This document shows positions 46,673-56,739 of a stretch of DNA of 64,000 nt, one piece after another (positions within the stretch are counted from its first letter, which is position 1; each line of letters opens with the position of its first letter). A program made the position numbers and the translations under genes. Source of the DNA: Planobispora longispora (GTDB lineage Bacteria; Actinomycetota; Actinomycetes; Streptosporangiales; Streptosporangiaceae); the NCBI RefSeq assembly GCF_016863135.1, contig NZ_BOOH01000046.1, positions 1 through 64,000 on the forward strand. Reading direction: 5' to 3'. The notes under the pieces are model-generated. The model ran no database searches and was not told where the DNA came from. It saw only the letters and a program-made list of their open reading frames with translations.

Positions 46673-48534
46673 GCCTCCTGTGAAACGGTCTTGGGGCCGG
46701 CGACCGGCTGGACGCTCATGCGCTCGGCGTCGAGACCGGAGAGCGGGTGCCCCTTGGCGAAGAACTTCAGGCGGGCCAGCAGCGCGACGAACGGCTTGGT
46801 GAACATGAACACCACGACGATGTCGATCAGGGTGGTCAGGCCCATCGCGAACGCGAATCCGGCCACTCCGCCGACCGCCAGGAAGTAGAGGACCACGGCG
46901 GCGATGAACATGACCGCGTCGGCGATCAGGATCGTCCGCCGGGCACGGACCCAGGCGACCTCGACGGCCGCGCGCAGCGTGCGGCGGCCCTCCTTCATCT
47001 CGTCACGGATGCGCTCGAAGTAGACGATGAACGAGTCCGCGGTGATACCGATCGAGACGATCAGACCGATGATGTGCGGCAGCGAGAGGCGGAAGCCCGC
47101 GAAGTGGCCGAGCAGCACCACCGACTGGTAGGTCAGGATGGTGGCGACCGCGAGGCTCAGCACCGAGACGACGCCCAGGCCGCGGTAGTAGAGCATCGAG
47201 TAGACGACCACCAGGGCCAGGCCGATCGCGCCGGCGATGAGACCGCCGCGGAGCTGGTCGGCGCCCAGGGTGGAGGAGACCTCGTCGATCGAGCCCTTCT
47301 CGAACTTCAGCGGCAGCGCGCCGTACTTGAGCTGGTTGGCCAGCTCGGTGGCGGTCTCCAGGGTGAAGCCGCCGGAGATCTGCGCCCGGCCGCCGGTGAT
47401 GGGCTCCTGGATGACCGGGGCGGAGATCACCACGCCGTCCAGGACCATGGCGACCTGGGTGCGCGGCTCCTGGGAGTTGTAGGCCGTCGTGGTGACCTTG
47501 GTCCACTGCTCGGGGCCCTGGCCCTTGAAGGAGAGCTGGACGAGCCACTCGCCGGTGCTCGGCTCCTGGCCCGCCTCGGCGCTGTCGATCGCGGTGCCGG
47601 TCACGGCGGCCTTGTCGAGGATGTACTTGACGCTGCCGTCGTCGCTGCAGCCGGCGAACTGCTTGTTCGGCTCGTCCTGGGCGCCCTGGCCCCGGTCCTT
47701 CTTCGAGCAGTCGAGGGCCTGGAACTCCTTGAGCACGGCCTCGTCGATCCCGCCGAGGTCGATCCCGGCCACCGACTCCTCGGCCGGGGGCGTGGCCTGG
47801 GCCGACGGGGTGGCGCTGGTGCTCGGGGCGGGCGAGCTCGGGGCCGCCGAGGGGGTGGCGCCCTTGCCCTGCCGGGCCGCGCCGGTTCCGTTCTGCGTCC
47901 CGTTCTGCCTGGCCTGGGCCGACGGGGTCGCGCCCTTCCCCGGCTGGGCCGAGGCGGCGGGGCTCGGGTCGGTCAGCGCGGAGGACAGGCCGCGCCCGGC
48001 GGGCGAGCCGGTCGGGCTCGGCGCCGCGGTCTCGGACGGCTTCGGCGCGGTCGCGGACGGCTTCGGCGCGGGCGTGCCCTGCCCGCCGGTGGCCGTGGGC
48101 GAGGCGGAGGGCGTCGGCGCCTGGGTGGACATCTCACCCGGGGGCGTGGGCGCACCGGCGCCGATCGCGAGCACCTGGCGGAAACGCAGCTCGGCGGTCG
48201 TACCGACCAGCTTGACGACTTCCTCCTGGCCCACTCCGGGGACGGAGATGACGATGTTGTCACCGGCTATGGCGACCTCGGCGTCGGAGATGCCACTGCC
48301 GTTCACCCGGTCCCGGATGATGTTCACGGCAAGGTTGAGGCTCTCCTCGGAGGGGTCGCTCCCGTCCGGGGTGATGGGCTGCAGCGTCACTGTCGTGCCG
48401 CCGGCGAGGTCGAGGCCATATTCGGGGGTGAGCGCCTTGTTGAGGAGCATCACCCCGCCCATGGCGAGGATGAGCGCCAGGAGCACCAGGAGCATGCGCC
48501 CCGGTCTGCTCTGGCCGCTGGTCGGTCGGGCCAC
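46669..48534 (-). CDS. secD: Protein translocase subunit SecD, with a low-complexity insertion
   Basis: Pairs with SecF. The 621 residues include the first membrane helix (about 14-32), the P1 head with YGLDLAGGTTVTL, P4 with DGVVISAPVIQEPITGGRAQISGGFT, and five C-terminal helices with SIGITADSFIVYFERIRDEMKEGR. Between about residues 128 and 252 the head domain carries an insertion made nearly only of Ala, Pro, Ser, Thr and Gly, longer than in most SecD proteins. The GTG at 48534 lacks a strong ribosome site. It is the middle gene of yajC-secD-secF. Confidence 0.93.
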   Translation of the reverse strand: MARPTSGQSRPGRMLLVLLALILAMGGVMLLNKALTPEYGLDLAGGTTVTLQPITPDGSDPSEESLNLAVNIIRDRVNGSGISDAEVAIAGDNIVISVPGVGQEEVVKLVGTTAELRFRQVLAIGAGAPTPPGEMSTQAPTPSASPTATGGQGTPAPKPSATAPKPSETAAPSPTGSPAGRGLSSALTDPSPAASAQPGKGATPSAQARQNGTQNGTGAARQGKGATPSAAPSSPAPSTSATPSAQATPPAEESVAGIDLGGIDEAVLKEFQALDCSKKDRGQGAQDEPNKQFAGCSDDGSVKYILDKAAVTGTAIDSAEAGQEPSTGEWLVQLSFKGQGPEQWTKVTTTAYNSQEPRTQVAMVLDGVVISAPVIQEPITGGRAQISGGFTLETATELANQLKYGALPLKFEKGSIDEVSSTLGADQLRGGLIAGAIGLALVVVYSMLYYRGLGVVSVLSLAVATILTYQSVVLLGHFAGFRLSLPHIIGLIVSIGITADSFIVYFERIRDEMKEGRRTLRAAVEVAWVRARRTILIADAVMFIAAVVLYFLAVGGVAGFAFAMGLTTLIDIVVVFMFTKPFVALLARLKFFAKGHPLSGLDAERMSVQPVAGPKTVSQEA

Positions 48535-48579
48535 TGGTCGTCAGTTCTTTCGGCTATAGGGGATTGGCGGTGAGCCTGG

Positions 48580-48939
48580 TCAGGACTTCTTGGTGGTCGA
48601 GTCCTGGTCGTCGTCCTGCTGCTCTGCGGTCTCCACCACGTCGCTGTCGACGGCCTTGAGGTCGTCCTCGACGTCGTCGACCGGGGTCAGCACACGCCCG
48701 ATGGCGGCCTTGACCCAGCGGGTCTCGACGCCGGGGGCGATCTCCAGGATCACGTCCTCGGCGTCGATCGCCACTACGGTGGCGAAAAGCCCGGTCGTGG
48801 TCATGACGCGCGTCCCCGGGGTGAGGGAGTTCTGCATCTGGATCTGCTCCTGCTGCCGCTTGCGCTGCGGGCGGATGAGCAGGAAGTAGAACACCACGAC
48901 CATGAGAGCGATCATGATAAGGCTTGAGTAGTCACCCAT
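48580..48939 (-). CDS. yajC: Preprotein translocase accessory subunit YajC
   Basis: 119 residues: one N-terminal membrane helix (about 4-22, SLIMIALMVVVFYFLLIRPQ), then the conserved RPQRKRQQEQ and LTPGTRVMTTTGLFATVVAIDAEDVILEIAPG. The long acidic C-terminus (DDVEDDLKAVDSDVVETAEQQ) is an actinobacterial trait. ATG with AAGGAG. First gene of the yajC-secD-secF operon. Confidence 0.93.
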   Translation of the reverse strand: MGDYSSLIMIALMVVVFYFLLIRPQRKRQQEQIQMQNSLTPGTRVMTTTGLFATVVAIDAEDVILEIAPGVETRWVKAAIGRVLTPVDDVEDDLKAVDSDVVETAEQQDDDQDSTTKKS

Positions 48940-49316
48940 GGGGCCGCTCCTTCATTTGGGAATGACCGGCCTGCCGCCGGACGTCTGAATACGGCCACGC
49001 CGCTCAGCACGTCAGCCTACACAGCCAGCCAAGCCACGGAGTTTAGGCGAGCTGTTCGAAGCGCGGCAACGAAGTCACGATCTCACATACAGGGAAGTTC
49101 CCGTTTCGAGAGGGTTGTCACCAATCCGTGATCGATTCTGTACGGCTCCCGCACGGAATCCTATACGGCCTTCGCCGAGCCCTCCCGGGAAGAAAAAGCG
49201 ACGTCAGGGGCATTTGTCGCGGTCCACGCCGTTCCCCGGAACCCGCGAGGACGGCGGAGCCCCGGCGCATCCGGGAGGTCCGGCCGTCCCACGGCGGGAC
49301 GGCGCGCGGAACGACG
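48940..49316. other. Intergenic region ruvB-yajC
   Basis: About 375 bases with no supported gene. On the minus strand TTGCCG (49064-49069) and TAAACT (49040-49045), 18 bases apart, form a plausible yajC promoter. A stem-loop at 49283-49303 (8-bp arms, 5-base loop) lies just past the ruvB stop as its probable terminator. Confidence 0.5.
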
Positions 49317-50468
49317 TCAGAGACGCCCGTCCCCTTCCCCGGGATCGGCGGCGGCGACCCGTCCGTCCCCTTCCCCGGAGCCGGGGGCTTCTCCGGGACC
49401 GGCGACGACGCCCCGTCCGCTCCCTCCCGCGGGATCGGCGGCGGTGACCCCGGCGCCGAACGCGTCCGGCGGCGGGGTCAGCCCCAGGTGGACCCAGGCG
49501 GCCGCGGTCGCGACCCGGCCGCGGGGGGTGCGGGCCAGCAGACCCTGCCGGACCAGGAACGGCTCGGCGACCACCTCGACCGTCTCCGGCTCCTCCCCCA
49601 CCGCGACCGCCAGCGTGGACAGGCCGACCGGACCGCCGCCGAACCTGCGCAGCAGCGCTCCCAGCACCGCCCGGTCGAGCCGGTCCAGCCCCTGGGCGTC
49701 GACCTCGTAGAGGTTCAGCGCGGCCGAGGCGATCTCCCGGGTGATCACACCGTCGGCGCGGACCTCGGCGAAGTCGCGGACCCGGCGCAGCAGCCGGTTG
49801 GCGATCCGGGGCGTGCCCCGGGACCGCCCGGCGACCTCGCGCGCCGCGTCCGCCGGGAGCTCCAGGCCCAGCAGCCCCGCGGAGCGGTGCAGCACCCGCT
49901 CCAGCTCGGCGGCCTCGTAGAAGTCCATGTGCGCGACGAAGCCGAACCGGTCGCGCAGCGGCGCCGGCAGCAGGCCCGCCCGGGTGGTCGCCCCGACCAG
50001 GGTGAACGGGGCGATCTCCAGCGGGATCGCGGTCGCGCCCGGCCCCTTGCCCACCACGATGTCGACCCGGAAGTCCTCCATCGCCAGGTAGAGCATCTCC
50101 TCGGCGGGACGGGCCATCCGGTGGATCTCGTCGATGAACAGGACCTCCCCCTCCGACAACGTCGAGAGGATCGCGGCGAGGTCGCCGGCCCGCTCCAGGG
50201 CGGGTCCGGAGGTGATGCGGAGCGGGACGCCCAGCTCGGTCGCGATGATCATTGAGAGCGTCGTCTTGCCGAGCCCAGGCGAGCCGCTCATCAGCACGTG
50301 GTCGGGCGGCCGGTTCCGGCGCAGCGCGCTGTGCAGCACCAGCGACAGCTGCTCGCGCACGCGCGCCTGCCCGATGAACTCGTCCAGCCGCTTGGGCCGC
50401 AGCGCCGCCTCGATCAGCCGCTCGTCGCCCGCGGCCTCCGCCGACACCAGATCCCGCTCCACGTTCAC
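49317..50468 (-). CDS. ruvB: Holliday-junction branch-migration helicase RuvB
   Basis: Hexameric AAA+ motor that drives branch migration with RuvA. The 383 residues show Walker [10 protein letters not shown] (about 62-70), Walker [11 protein letters not shown], the sensor GATTRAG and a C-terminal winged helix ending at [18 protein letters not shown]. Beyond the normal end (about residue 340) is a 40-residue Gly/Asp/Pro/Glu-rich tail with repeated GEGDGR-like units, seen at DNA level as near-repeats. It is 85 bases downstream of ruvA. Confidence 0.94.
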   Translation of the reverse strand: MNVERDLVSAEAAGDERLIEAALRPKRLDEFIGQARVREQLSLVLHSALRRNRPPDHVLMSGSPGLGKTTLSMIIATELGVPLRITSGPALERAGDLAAILSTLSEGEVLFIDEIHRMARPAEEMLYLAMEDFRVDIVVGKGPGATAIPLEIAPFTLVGATTRAGLLPAPLRDRFGFVAHMDFYEAAELERVLHRSAGLLGLELPADAAREVAGRSRGTPRIANRLLRRVRDFAEVRADGVITREIASAALNLYEVDAQGLDRLDRAVLGALLRRFGGGPVGLSTLAVAVGEEPETVEVVAEPFLVRQGLLARTPRGRVATAAAWVHLGLTPPPDAFGAGVTAADPAGGSGRGVVAGPGEAPGSGEGDGRVAAADPGEGDGRL

Positions 50469-50553
50469 GCCGCCTCCTCCGCCGGCCGCGTTCGCGACGC
50501 CACCGTGCCCATGGCCCGCTCGCCCCGCTCGCTCACGAAGCCTCCCGCCGTCC

Positions 50554-51174
50554 TCATCGCAGGCTCAACGTCCGCAGCGCCGCCTTCAGCAGCGCCGCCA
50601 CCTGCGGCGTACGGCCCTGCGCCAGGTCGGCGTCGGCCTGCGGGCCCACCGCGGCGACGGCCTCGTCGGCGTCCTTGGCCGAGTAGCCCAGTCCGACCAG
50701 CCCGGAGTGGACCTGCTCCCGCCAGGCGGGCGCGACCGCACGGCCGTTGAGCGCGGCGTTGACCGCCTCCTCGGGCGCGCCCAGCTTGTCCTTGAGGTCC
50801 ACGATGATCCGCTGCGCGCCCTTGGGGCCCACGCCGGGGACCCGGGTGAGCGCCTTGACGTCGGCGCCGGCCACGGCCACCCGGAGCGCGTTCGGCGTGT
50901 GCACGGCGAGCATGGCCAGCGCCACCTTGGGCCCGACCCCGCTGGCGCCCTGCACCAGCTCGAAGACCCGGCGCTCGTCGTCGTCGGCGAAGCCGTACAG
51001 GGTGAGGGAGTCCTCGCGGACGACCAGCGACGTGGCCAGCCGGGCCTCCTCCCCCACGCGCAACGTCGCGAGCGTGGCCGGCGTGCAGTGCACCAGCACG
51101 CCGATCCCCCCGACTTCCACGACCGCCCCGTCGGGCGCGATCGCGGTCACCTGTCCCCGTACGGAGGCGATCAC
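50554..51174 (-). CDS. ruvA: Holliday-junction DNA-binding protein RuvA
   Basis: Tetramer that binds four-way junctions and recruits RuvB. The 206 residues include the OB-fold start [12 protein letters not shown], the two helix-hairpin-helix motifs ([17 protein letters not shown] and [19 protein letters not shown]) and the C-terminal RuvB-contact domain ([15 protein letters not shown]). The GTG at 51174 overlaps the ruvC stop as GTGA. Confidence 0.94.
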   Translation of the reverse strand: MIASVRGQVTAIAPDGAVVEVGGIGVLVHCTPATLATLRVGEEARLATSLVVREDSLTLYGFADDDERRVFELVQGASGVGPKVALAMLAVHTPNALRVAVAGADVKALTRVPGVGPKGAQRIIVDLKDKLGAPEEAVNAALNGRAVAPAWREQVHSGLVGLGYSAKDADEAVAAVGPQADADLAQGRTPQVAALLKAALRTLSLR

Positions 51175-51770
51175 TGGGTCTTTCCTCTCGAGTATCCGGC
51201 GCGGCCCCGGCCGCGGAAGTAGGCCGCCGCCGTCGTGCCCGCGCCGGGGGCGGCCGCCCTGGCGGCGGCCTCGGCCAGGCGGTTCTGCACGCCGCCCCGC
51301 CAGATGTGGCAGATGGCGAGCGCGAGGGCGTCGGCGGCGTCGGCGGGCTTGGGCATGGCGTCGAGCCGGAGCAGCTTCGTGACCATGGTGCCGACCTGCT
51401 TCTTGTCGGCCGTGCCGCTGCCGGTGATCGCGGCCTTGACCTCCGACGGGGTGTGCAGCGCGACGGGGAGCCCCCTCCGCGAGGCGCACAGGATGGCCAC
51501 GGCCGAGGCCTGCGCGGTGCCCATGACGGTCCGGAGGTTGTGCTGGGCGAAGACGCGCTCCACGGCCACGGCGTCGGGCCTGACCTCGTCGAGCCACTGC
51601 TCGATCCCGGCCTCGACGGCCACCAGCCTGGCCCCGATCTCGTCGTCGGCGGAGGTGCGCACGACCCCGACCTTGACCAGGCTCAGCGGCGCGCCGGGAC
51701 GTCCCTCCACCGCGCCGAGCCCGCATCGGGTCAGGCCCGGGTCGACTCCCATCACCCGCAGCTCGGGCAC
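51171..51770 (-). CDS. ruvC: Holliday-junction resolvase RuvC
   Basis: RNase H-fold endonuclease that cuts junctions made by RuvAB. The product starts [17 protein letters not shown], with the first catalytic Asp in MGVDPG. It also shows [23 protein letters not shown] and the C-terminal catalytic [10 protein letters not shown]. The frame is open to 51842, but the extra residues are not RuvC-like. The GTG at 51770 follows GGTGGGG and gives 199 residues. The last 30 residues are a variable Arg/Ala-rich tail. First gene of ruvC-ruvA-ruvB. Confidence 0.92.
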   Translation of the reverse strand: MPELRVMGVDPGLTRCGLGAVEGRPGAPLSLVKVGVVRTSADDEIGARLVAVEAGIEQWLDEVRPDAVAVERVFAQHNLRTVMGTAQASAVAILCASRRGLPVALHTPSEVKAAITGSGTADKKQVGTMVTKLLRLDAMPKPADAADALALAICHIWRGGVQNRLAEAAARAAAPGAGTTAAAYFRGRGRAGYSRGKTQ

Positions 51771-51968
51771 CCCCACCGGCACGCCTCCCACCCCGCCGAA
51801 CACCTGTTCGGTGCCCGACTCTACCGCCTGCGGGCGGCGCACGCATGGAGCCGCGGCAACGGGCCCCGCGGAAGGATCGCAGAAAGAGCCGGCGTGGAGA
51901 GAGCACGGGTGGAACCGGCGCTCGGGGAGCCCGGGCCGGGTTCCGGCGCGGGGAATCCGGACCGGGTC

Positions 51969-53252
51969 TCACAGGTGCTGGGCGGCGGGCTCACCGCTGG
52001 TCTTCTCGGCCGCGCGGGCGCGCATCCGGTCCAGCCGGGCCATCACCGGCGTCGCCGTGACGCCGTGCAGGGCCACCGAGGCCAGGATGGTGAACGCCAC
52101 CACCGCCCACAGCTCCTGTGCCGGCACTCCGAAATCGGCCTGGCCGAGGGCGTAGGCGAGATAGAACAGCGAGCCGATGCCGCGGATGCCGAAGAAGGCG
52201 GTCACCCCGCGCTCGCGGGGCCCGGCCCGGCCGCCGAGCCCGGCGAGCCACCCGGTCAGGGGCCGGACCACCAGCAGCAGGAGCAGGGCCACAGCCGCTC
52301 CCCGCCAGGTCAGGGCGGCCAGGCCGCCGCCCGCCACGAACCCGCCGAGCAGCAGGATGAGCCAGGCGGTGAGCAACCGCTCGATCTGCTCGATGAAGCC
52401 GTGCAGCACGCCGTTGTAGCCGTGGGTGCGCTCGGCGGCCCGGATCGTGCAGGCGGTCACGAAAACCGCGATGAAGCCGTACCCCTGCGCCAGCTCGGTC
52501 AGCCCGTACGCCAGGAACGTCGCGGCCAGCGCGACGAAGCCGTCCCGGTGCTCGGCCAGCCGCAGGTCCGCCGTACGGGCGCGGAAGAACATGCGGCCCA
52601 GCACCTTGCCCATCAGCAGACCGCACAGCACGCCGATGCCGCACTTGTAGAGCAGGTCGACCAGCGCCCACTCCGCGATCCATCCGGAACCCCCGGCCAG
52701 GGCCAGCGCGATCGCGGCGTAGACGAGGGGGAAGGCCAGGCCGTCGTTGAGCCCGGCCTCGGAGGTGAGGGTGAAGCGCACCTCGTCGTCGGCCTTCTCC
52801 GAGTCGACGGGCTCGCCGACCTGCACGTCGGAGGCGAGCACCGGGTCGGTCGGGGACAGCACCGCGCCGAGCAGCAGCACCGCGGCGAACGGCCAGCCCA
52901 GCAGGAGCCAGGCCGCGCCGGCGACCGCCGCCACGGTCAGCGGCATCGTCCAGATCAGCAGCCGCCAGGTGGAGGCCCAGTTGCGCCACCCGAAGGGCCG
53001 GTTGATCGCCAGCCCCGCGCCCATCAGCGAGATGAGCACGCAGATCTCGGTGACGTGCTCGACCGCCGCCCGGTGCGCCACGAGGTCGAGCCTGGGCAGG
53101 TCCAGCGGCAGGAGGTACAGCAGGACGCCGACGACCAGGCAGGCCAGCGGCAGCGAGAAGGGGCGCTTCCTGAGCACCTGCGGGAGCACGGCCGCCAGCA
53201 GCGCGCCGACGCCCGCCACCGCGAAGATCAGGTCAGAGTTCCCCATGGTCAC
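51969..53252 (-). CDS. CPA1-type cation/proton antiporter
   Basis: 427 residues with about 12 or 13 membrane segments. The ion-site helix reads GAVLSPTDPVLASDV (Thr-Asp pair). EAGLNDGLAFPLVYAAIA and FFGIRGIGSLFYLAYAL also match the Na+/H+ antiporter CPA1 (NhaP-like) family. Likely exports Na+ or K+ in exchange for protons to control pH. The start is a GTG at 53252; an ATG two codons later is possible. It stands alone between ruvC and yebC. The flanking gap 53253-53432 has GC hairpins that could terminate yebC. Ion preference unknown. Confidence 0.87.
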   Translation of the reverse strand: MTMGNSDLIFAVAGVGALLAAVLPQVLRKRPFSLPLACLVVGVLLYLLPLDLPRLDLVAHRAAVEHVTEICVLISLMGAGLAINRPFGWRNWASTWRLLIWTMPLTVAAVAGAAWLLLGWPFAAVLLLGAVLSPTDPVLASDVQVGEPVDSEKADDEVRFTLTSEAGLNDGLAFPLVYAAIALALAGGSGWIAEWALVDLLYKCGIGVLCGLLMGKVLGRMFFRARTADLRLAEHRDGFVALAATFLAYGLTELAQGYGFIAVFVTACTIRAAERTHGYNGVLHGFIEQIERLLTAWLILLLGGFVAGGGLAALTWRGAAVALLLLLVVRPLTGWLAGLGGRAGPRERGVTAFFGIRGIGSLFYLAYALGQADFGVPAQELWAVVAFTILASVALHGVTATPVMARLDRMRARAAEKTSGEPAAQHL

Positions 53253-53432
53253 GCGGAGATACCCGCGTCATCGGAAACGAATCACGTTCGGCACCCGGAC
53301 ACCCGAGCCCCCTGACATCCGAGCACCCTGACACGCGGCGGGGAACGCCGCCCGCCGGGTCCAGCGAACGCCGCCCGCCCGGCTCACGGAAGGGCTCTCC
53401 TTCCCGGGCCGGGCAGCGGACGTCAGCGCGGA

Positions 53433-54185
53433 TCAGGCGTCGAGCTTCTCCAGGACCTCGTCCGAGACGTCGGCGTTCGACCAGACGTTCTGCACGTCGT
53501 CGCTGTCCTCCAGCGCGTCGATCAGGCGGAAGACCTTGCGGGCCCCGTCCTCGTCGAGCTGGATGTTCATGGTCGGCAGGAAGCTGGACTCGGCCGAGTC
53601 GTAGTCGATCCCGGCCTCCTGCAGCGCCTTGCGGACCGGGACGAGGTCACCGGCCTCGGAGACGACCTCGTAGGCCTCGCCGAGGTCGTTGACCTCCTCG
53701 GCGCCCGCGTCGAGGACGGCCGTCAGCACGTCGTCCTCGGTCAGGTCGCCCTTGGGCACGATCACGACGCCCTTGCGGTTGAACATGTAGGAGACCGAGC
53801 CGGGGTCGGCCAGGGAACCGCCGTTGCGGGTCAGCGCGACGCGGACCTCCGAGGCCGCCCGGTTGCGGTTGTCGGTGAGGCACTCGATCAGCACCGCGAC
53901 GCCGCCGGGGGCGTAGCCCTCGTACATGATGGTCTGCCAGTCGGCGCCGCCGGCCTCCAGGCCGCCGCCGCGCTTACGGGCGCGCTCGATGTTGTCGATC
54001 GGAACCGAGCTCTTGCGCGCCTTGGTGATGGCGTCGTACAGCGTCGGGTTGCCGTCCGGGTCGGGACCGCCGGTCCGGGCCGCGACCTCGATGTTCTTGA
54101 TGAGCTTGGCGAACAGCTTGCCGCGCTTGGAGTCGAGCGCGGCCTTCTTGTGCTTGGTCGTCGCCCATTTGGAGTGGCCCGACAT
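53433..54185 (-). CDS. yebC: YebC/PmpR-family protein
   Basis: 250 residues beginning [23 protein letters not shown], the family hallmark, followed by [21 protein letters not shown] and [15 protein letters not shown]. Named a DNA-binding regulator in older work; recent studies link YebC proteins to translation of proline-rich stretches. It begins three bases after pdxT. Cytoplasmic. Its neighbours pdxT and ruvC are the usual ones, apart from the antiporter between yebC and ruvC. Confidence 0.95.
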   Translation of the reverse strand: MSGHSKWATTKHKKAALDSKRGKLFAKLIKNIEVAARTGGPDPDGNPTLYDAITKARKSSVPIDNIERARKRGGGLEAGGADWQTIMYEGYAPGGVAVLIECLTDNRNRAASEVRVALTRNGGSLADPGSVSYMFNRKGVVIVPKGDLTEDDVLTAVLDAGAEEVNDLGEAYEVVSEAGDLVPVRKALQEAGIDYDSAESSFLPTMNIQLDEDGARKVFRLIDALEDSDDVQNVWSNADVSDEVLEKLDA

Positions 54186-54188
54186 CGG

Positions 54189-54770
54189 CTAAAGCTCCCT
54201 AACCATCTCAACGAAGTATGAATGCACGCCGACATCCCCGGTGAGCTCCGGATGGAACGAGGTGGCGAGCAGCGGTCCCTGACGGACCGCGACGATCCTA
54301 TCCCCAGGTTCGGCCCGCGCCAGCACCTCGACCCGGGAACCGATCGACTCCACCCAGGGCGCGCGGATGAACACCGCGCGCATCGCGCCGCGCCCGGCGA
54401 AGTCGAGATCGGCCTCGAAGGAGTCGACCTGCCGTCCGAAGGCGTTGCGGCGGACCGTCATGTCGATGCCGCCGATGGTCTCCTGGCCCTCGATGCCGCC
54501 CTCGATCCGGTCGGCCAGCATGATCATGCCGGCGCAGGATCCGTAGGCGGGCATGCCCTCCTTGATCCGCATCCGGAGCGGTTCGAGCATCTCGAAGATG
54601 TCGGCGAGCTTCCACATCGTGGTGGACTCCCCGCCCGGGATGACCAGCCCGTCGACGGCCTCGAGCTCCGCGGGCCGCCGTACGGCCACCGCCTTCGCAC
54701 CGGCCGTCTCCAGCGCGCGTGCATGCTCGCGCACGTCCCCCTGAAGGGCGAGCACACCGATCGTGAGCAC
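54189..54770 (-). CDS. pdxT: Pyridoxal 5'-phosphate synthase glutaminase subunit
   Basis: Supplies ammonia from glutamine to PdxS for vitamin B6 synthesis. 193 residues: [15 protein letters not shown] start, [12 protein letters not shown], the nucleophile in [11 protein letters not shown] (Cys at about 79) and the catalytic His-x-Glu in [11 protein letters not shown] start it at the GTG at 54770 because GAAAGGA lies five to six bases before it; an in-frame ATG two codons earlier sits directly on that site. The partner gene pdxS is separated from it by phoD. Confidence 0.94.
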   Translation of the reverse strand: MLTIGVLALQGDVREHARALETAGAKAVAVRRPAELEAVDGLVIPGGESTTMWKLADIFEMLEPLRMRIKEGMPAYGSCAGMIMLADRIEGGIEGQETIGGIDMTVRRNAFGRQVDSFEADLDFAGRGAMRAVFIRAPWVESIGSRVEVLARAEPGDRIVAVRQGPLLATSFHPELTGDVGVHSYFVEMVREL

Positions 54771-54939
54771 GGTCATCCTTTCGTCTGGCTTGTCGGGTTC
54801 GCCTATGAGCGTAGCCCCTGCCGCCCGATGTGCCGGACACCTTGGACGGCGGGGCCCCGATCGCATCGGACGTCCCCGCCGGCAGACCGCGAACGGGGCG
54901 GCGGCCGTACGGCCGCCGCCCCGCTGTCGGGCCCGCGTC

Positions 54940-56607
54940 TCAGGGGCGCCTGGTCTCCAGGTCCACCGTCTCCTGGACCTGGTCCGCCGGCGGCATCGTC
55001 CTGGCCTGGGGGTCGAGCGGGCGCAGGTATGTCTGCTGCACGCCCGGCACCCGGTCCTCGATCACGAACGTCGCCTTGGTGTGCGCCGCCGCGCCCGGCT
55101 GGGTGACCTGGGGCAGCACCTTGAAGTCCGCGGTGAGCAGCTCGCGCTCGACCTTCGTGATCACGTAACCGCGCTGGTTGTTGTAGAACTTCAGGTGCGG
55201 GTTGATGGTCAGGAACGGGTGGGTCTTCGGATCGGAGTCCCGGCCGTCGCCGCCCGTGCTGATCGAGGAGGTGACCAGCTCCGAGCCGACCGTGCGGGTC
55301 GTCGGGTCGTCGTAGTCGAGCTTGAGGTCGCCGGCCCAGTGGGCGTGCACGTCCCCGGTGAGCACCACCGGATTGCGCACCTCCGCGTCCACCCAGCCCC
55401 GGGTGATGCGCTGCCGTGAGGCGACGTAGCCGTCCCAGGCGTCCTGACTGGTGATCTTGGCCGGTCCGGCGTTGTTGTCGCGCTGGGCGAAGAAGACCTG
55501 CTGGCCGATGATGTCCCACTGCGCCCGCGAGCGGTGGAAGCCCTCGATCAGCCAGCGCTCCTGCTCCGCCCCGGTGATCGAGCGGGCCGGGTCCACCGCC
55601 TCCGGGCAGTCGCGGTAGCCGTCGCCGCAGCCCTGGTCGCTGCGGTACTGCCGGGTGTCGAGCATGTGGAAGGCGGCCAGCCGCCCCCACCGGATCCGCC
55701 GGTAGAGCTGCATGTCGATCCCCTTCGGGACCGACCTCCGGCGCAGCGGCATGTTCTCGTAGTAGGCGCGGAAGGCGGCCTCGCGGCGGGAGAGGAAGCC
55801 CGGCTGCGGGATCTCGGGCTTCTCCGGCACCTCGTCGGCCCAGTTGTTGTCCAGCTCGTGGTCGTCCCAGACGACCAGCCAGGGCGCGGCGGCGTGGGCG
55901 GCCTGCAGGTCCGGGTCGGTCTTGTACTGGGCGTGCCGCTGGCGGTAGTTCGCGAGGGTCTCCGTCTCCGGGCCCTCGTGGTGACGGATGTTGCCGCCGG
56001 GGATCGTGTAGGTGTCGCGCTGGTACTCGTACTGGTAGTCGCCCAGATGGATCACCAGATCCGGGTTCTCCTCGGCCATGCGCCGGTAGGCGGTGAAGTG
56101 GCCGTGCTCGTACTGCGCGCAGGAGGCGAAGGCCATCGTCAGGCCGGAGCCGTACGACAGCGGGTGCGGGGCGGTCCTGGCCCGGCCCATGGGCGAGACG
56201 TGCGCGCCGACCCGGAAGCGGTACCAGTAGTCGCGGTCGGAGAAGAGCCCGTCCACCTCCACGTGGACGCTGTGGCCCCACTCGGGCGCCGCCGTGGCCA
56301 CCCCGTGCCGCAGGACCGCCCGGCCCCTGTCGTCGGCGTAGACCTGCCAGTGGACGCGGAAGGGTCGCGCGGGCATGCCGCCCAGGCCGTCCTCGGCCAG
56401 CGGCTGGGGCGCCAGCCGGGTCCAGATCACGAAGCCGTCGGAGTCCGGGTCGCCCGAGGCCACCCCGAGAGTGAAGGGGTCGGACGTCAGCTCCCGGGAG
56501 GGCCGGGAGCCCGCCTGCCGGGAGGCGGCGTGTGCGGAGGGGACACCGGCCACGGCGCCTGCCGCGATACCGGTGACGAGGAACGTTCGGCGGCTGAACT
56601 GCGACAC
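54940..56607 (-). CDS. phoD: PhoD-like alkaline phosphatase, Tat-exported
   Basis: Extracytoplasmic phosphodiesterase/phosphatase for phosphate scavenging. The 555 residues start with a twin-arginine signal [20 protein letters not shown] and a likely AHA cleavage site near residue 27. A PhoD N-terminal domain ([21 protein letters not shown]) precedes the metallophosphatase core with [31 protein letters not shown] and [11 protein letters not shown]. It interrupts the usual pdxS-pdxT pair. PHO-box-like direct repeats lie upstream (56658-56685), so phosphate control is plausible. A 169-base gap separates it from pdxT. Confidence 0.9.
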   Translation of the reverse strand: MSQFSRRTFLVTGIAAGAVAGVPSAHAASRQAGSRPSRELTSDPFTLGVASGDPDSDGFVIWTRLAPQPLAEDGLGGMPARPFRVHWQVYADDRGRAVLRHGVATAAPEWGHSVHVEVDGLFSDRDYWYRFRVGAHVSPMGRARTAPHPLSYGSGLTMAFASCAQYEHGHFTAYRRMAEENPDLVIHLGDYQYEYQRDTYTIPGGNIRHHEGPETETLANYRQRHAQYKTDPDLQAAHAAAPWLVVWDDHELDNNWADEVPEKPEIPQPGFLSRREAAFRAYYENMPLRRRSVPKGIDMQLYRRIRWGRLAAFHMLDTRQYRSDQGCGDGYRDCPEAVDPARSITGAEQERWLIEGFHRSRAQWDIIGQQVFFAQRDNNAGPAKITSQDAWDGYVASRQRITRGWVDAEVRNPVVLTGDVHAHWAGDLKLDYDDPTTRTVGSELVTSSISTGGDGRDSDPKTHPFLTINPHLKFYNNQRGYVITKVERELLTADFKVLPQVTQPGAAAHTKATFVIEDRVPGVQQTYLRPLDPQARTMPPADQVQETVDLETRRP

Positions 56608-56657
56608 GGGGCCTCCCGGGATGATCAGGCGCGGGCATCCGTAGCCTCGCGGAGGAT

Positions 56658-56685
56658 CATGACAGGGGGGTGAACTCCGCTGAAC
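56658..56685 (-). promoter_or_regulatory. PHO-box-like direct repeats before phoD
   Basis: On the minus strand GTTCAGC (56679-56685), GTTCACC (56669-56675) and the weaker TGTCATG (56658-56664) repeat at 10- and 11-base intervals. PhoP boxes of streptomycetes are GTTCACC-like units at 11 bases. The first interval is one base short, so this is a candidate only. Confidence 0.45.
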
Positions 56686-56690
56686 ATGAA

Positions 56691-56721
56691 AAAGGCGGCA
56701 TCCTTCGCGGATGCCGCCTTT
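56691..56721 (-). terminator. Intrinsic terminator of pdxS
   Basis: Perfect 13-bp stem (56691-56703 with 56709-56721), 5-base loop, followed on the minus strand by a T-run; 18 bases past the pdxS stop. Classic rho-independent form. Confidence 0.9.
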
Positions 56722-56739
56722 CCTACGGTTGCCCGCGTG

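Noticed and set aside
49128-50255. Plus-strand ORF of 375 codons opposite ruvB
   Set aside because: Antisense to a clear ruvB; low-complexity Arg/Gly/Pro translation.
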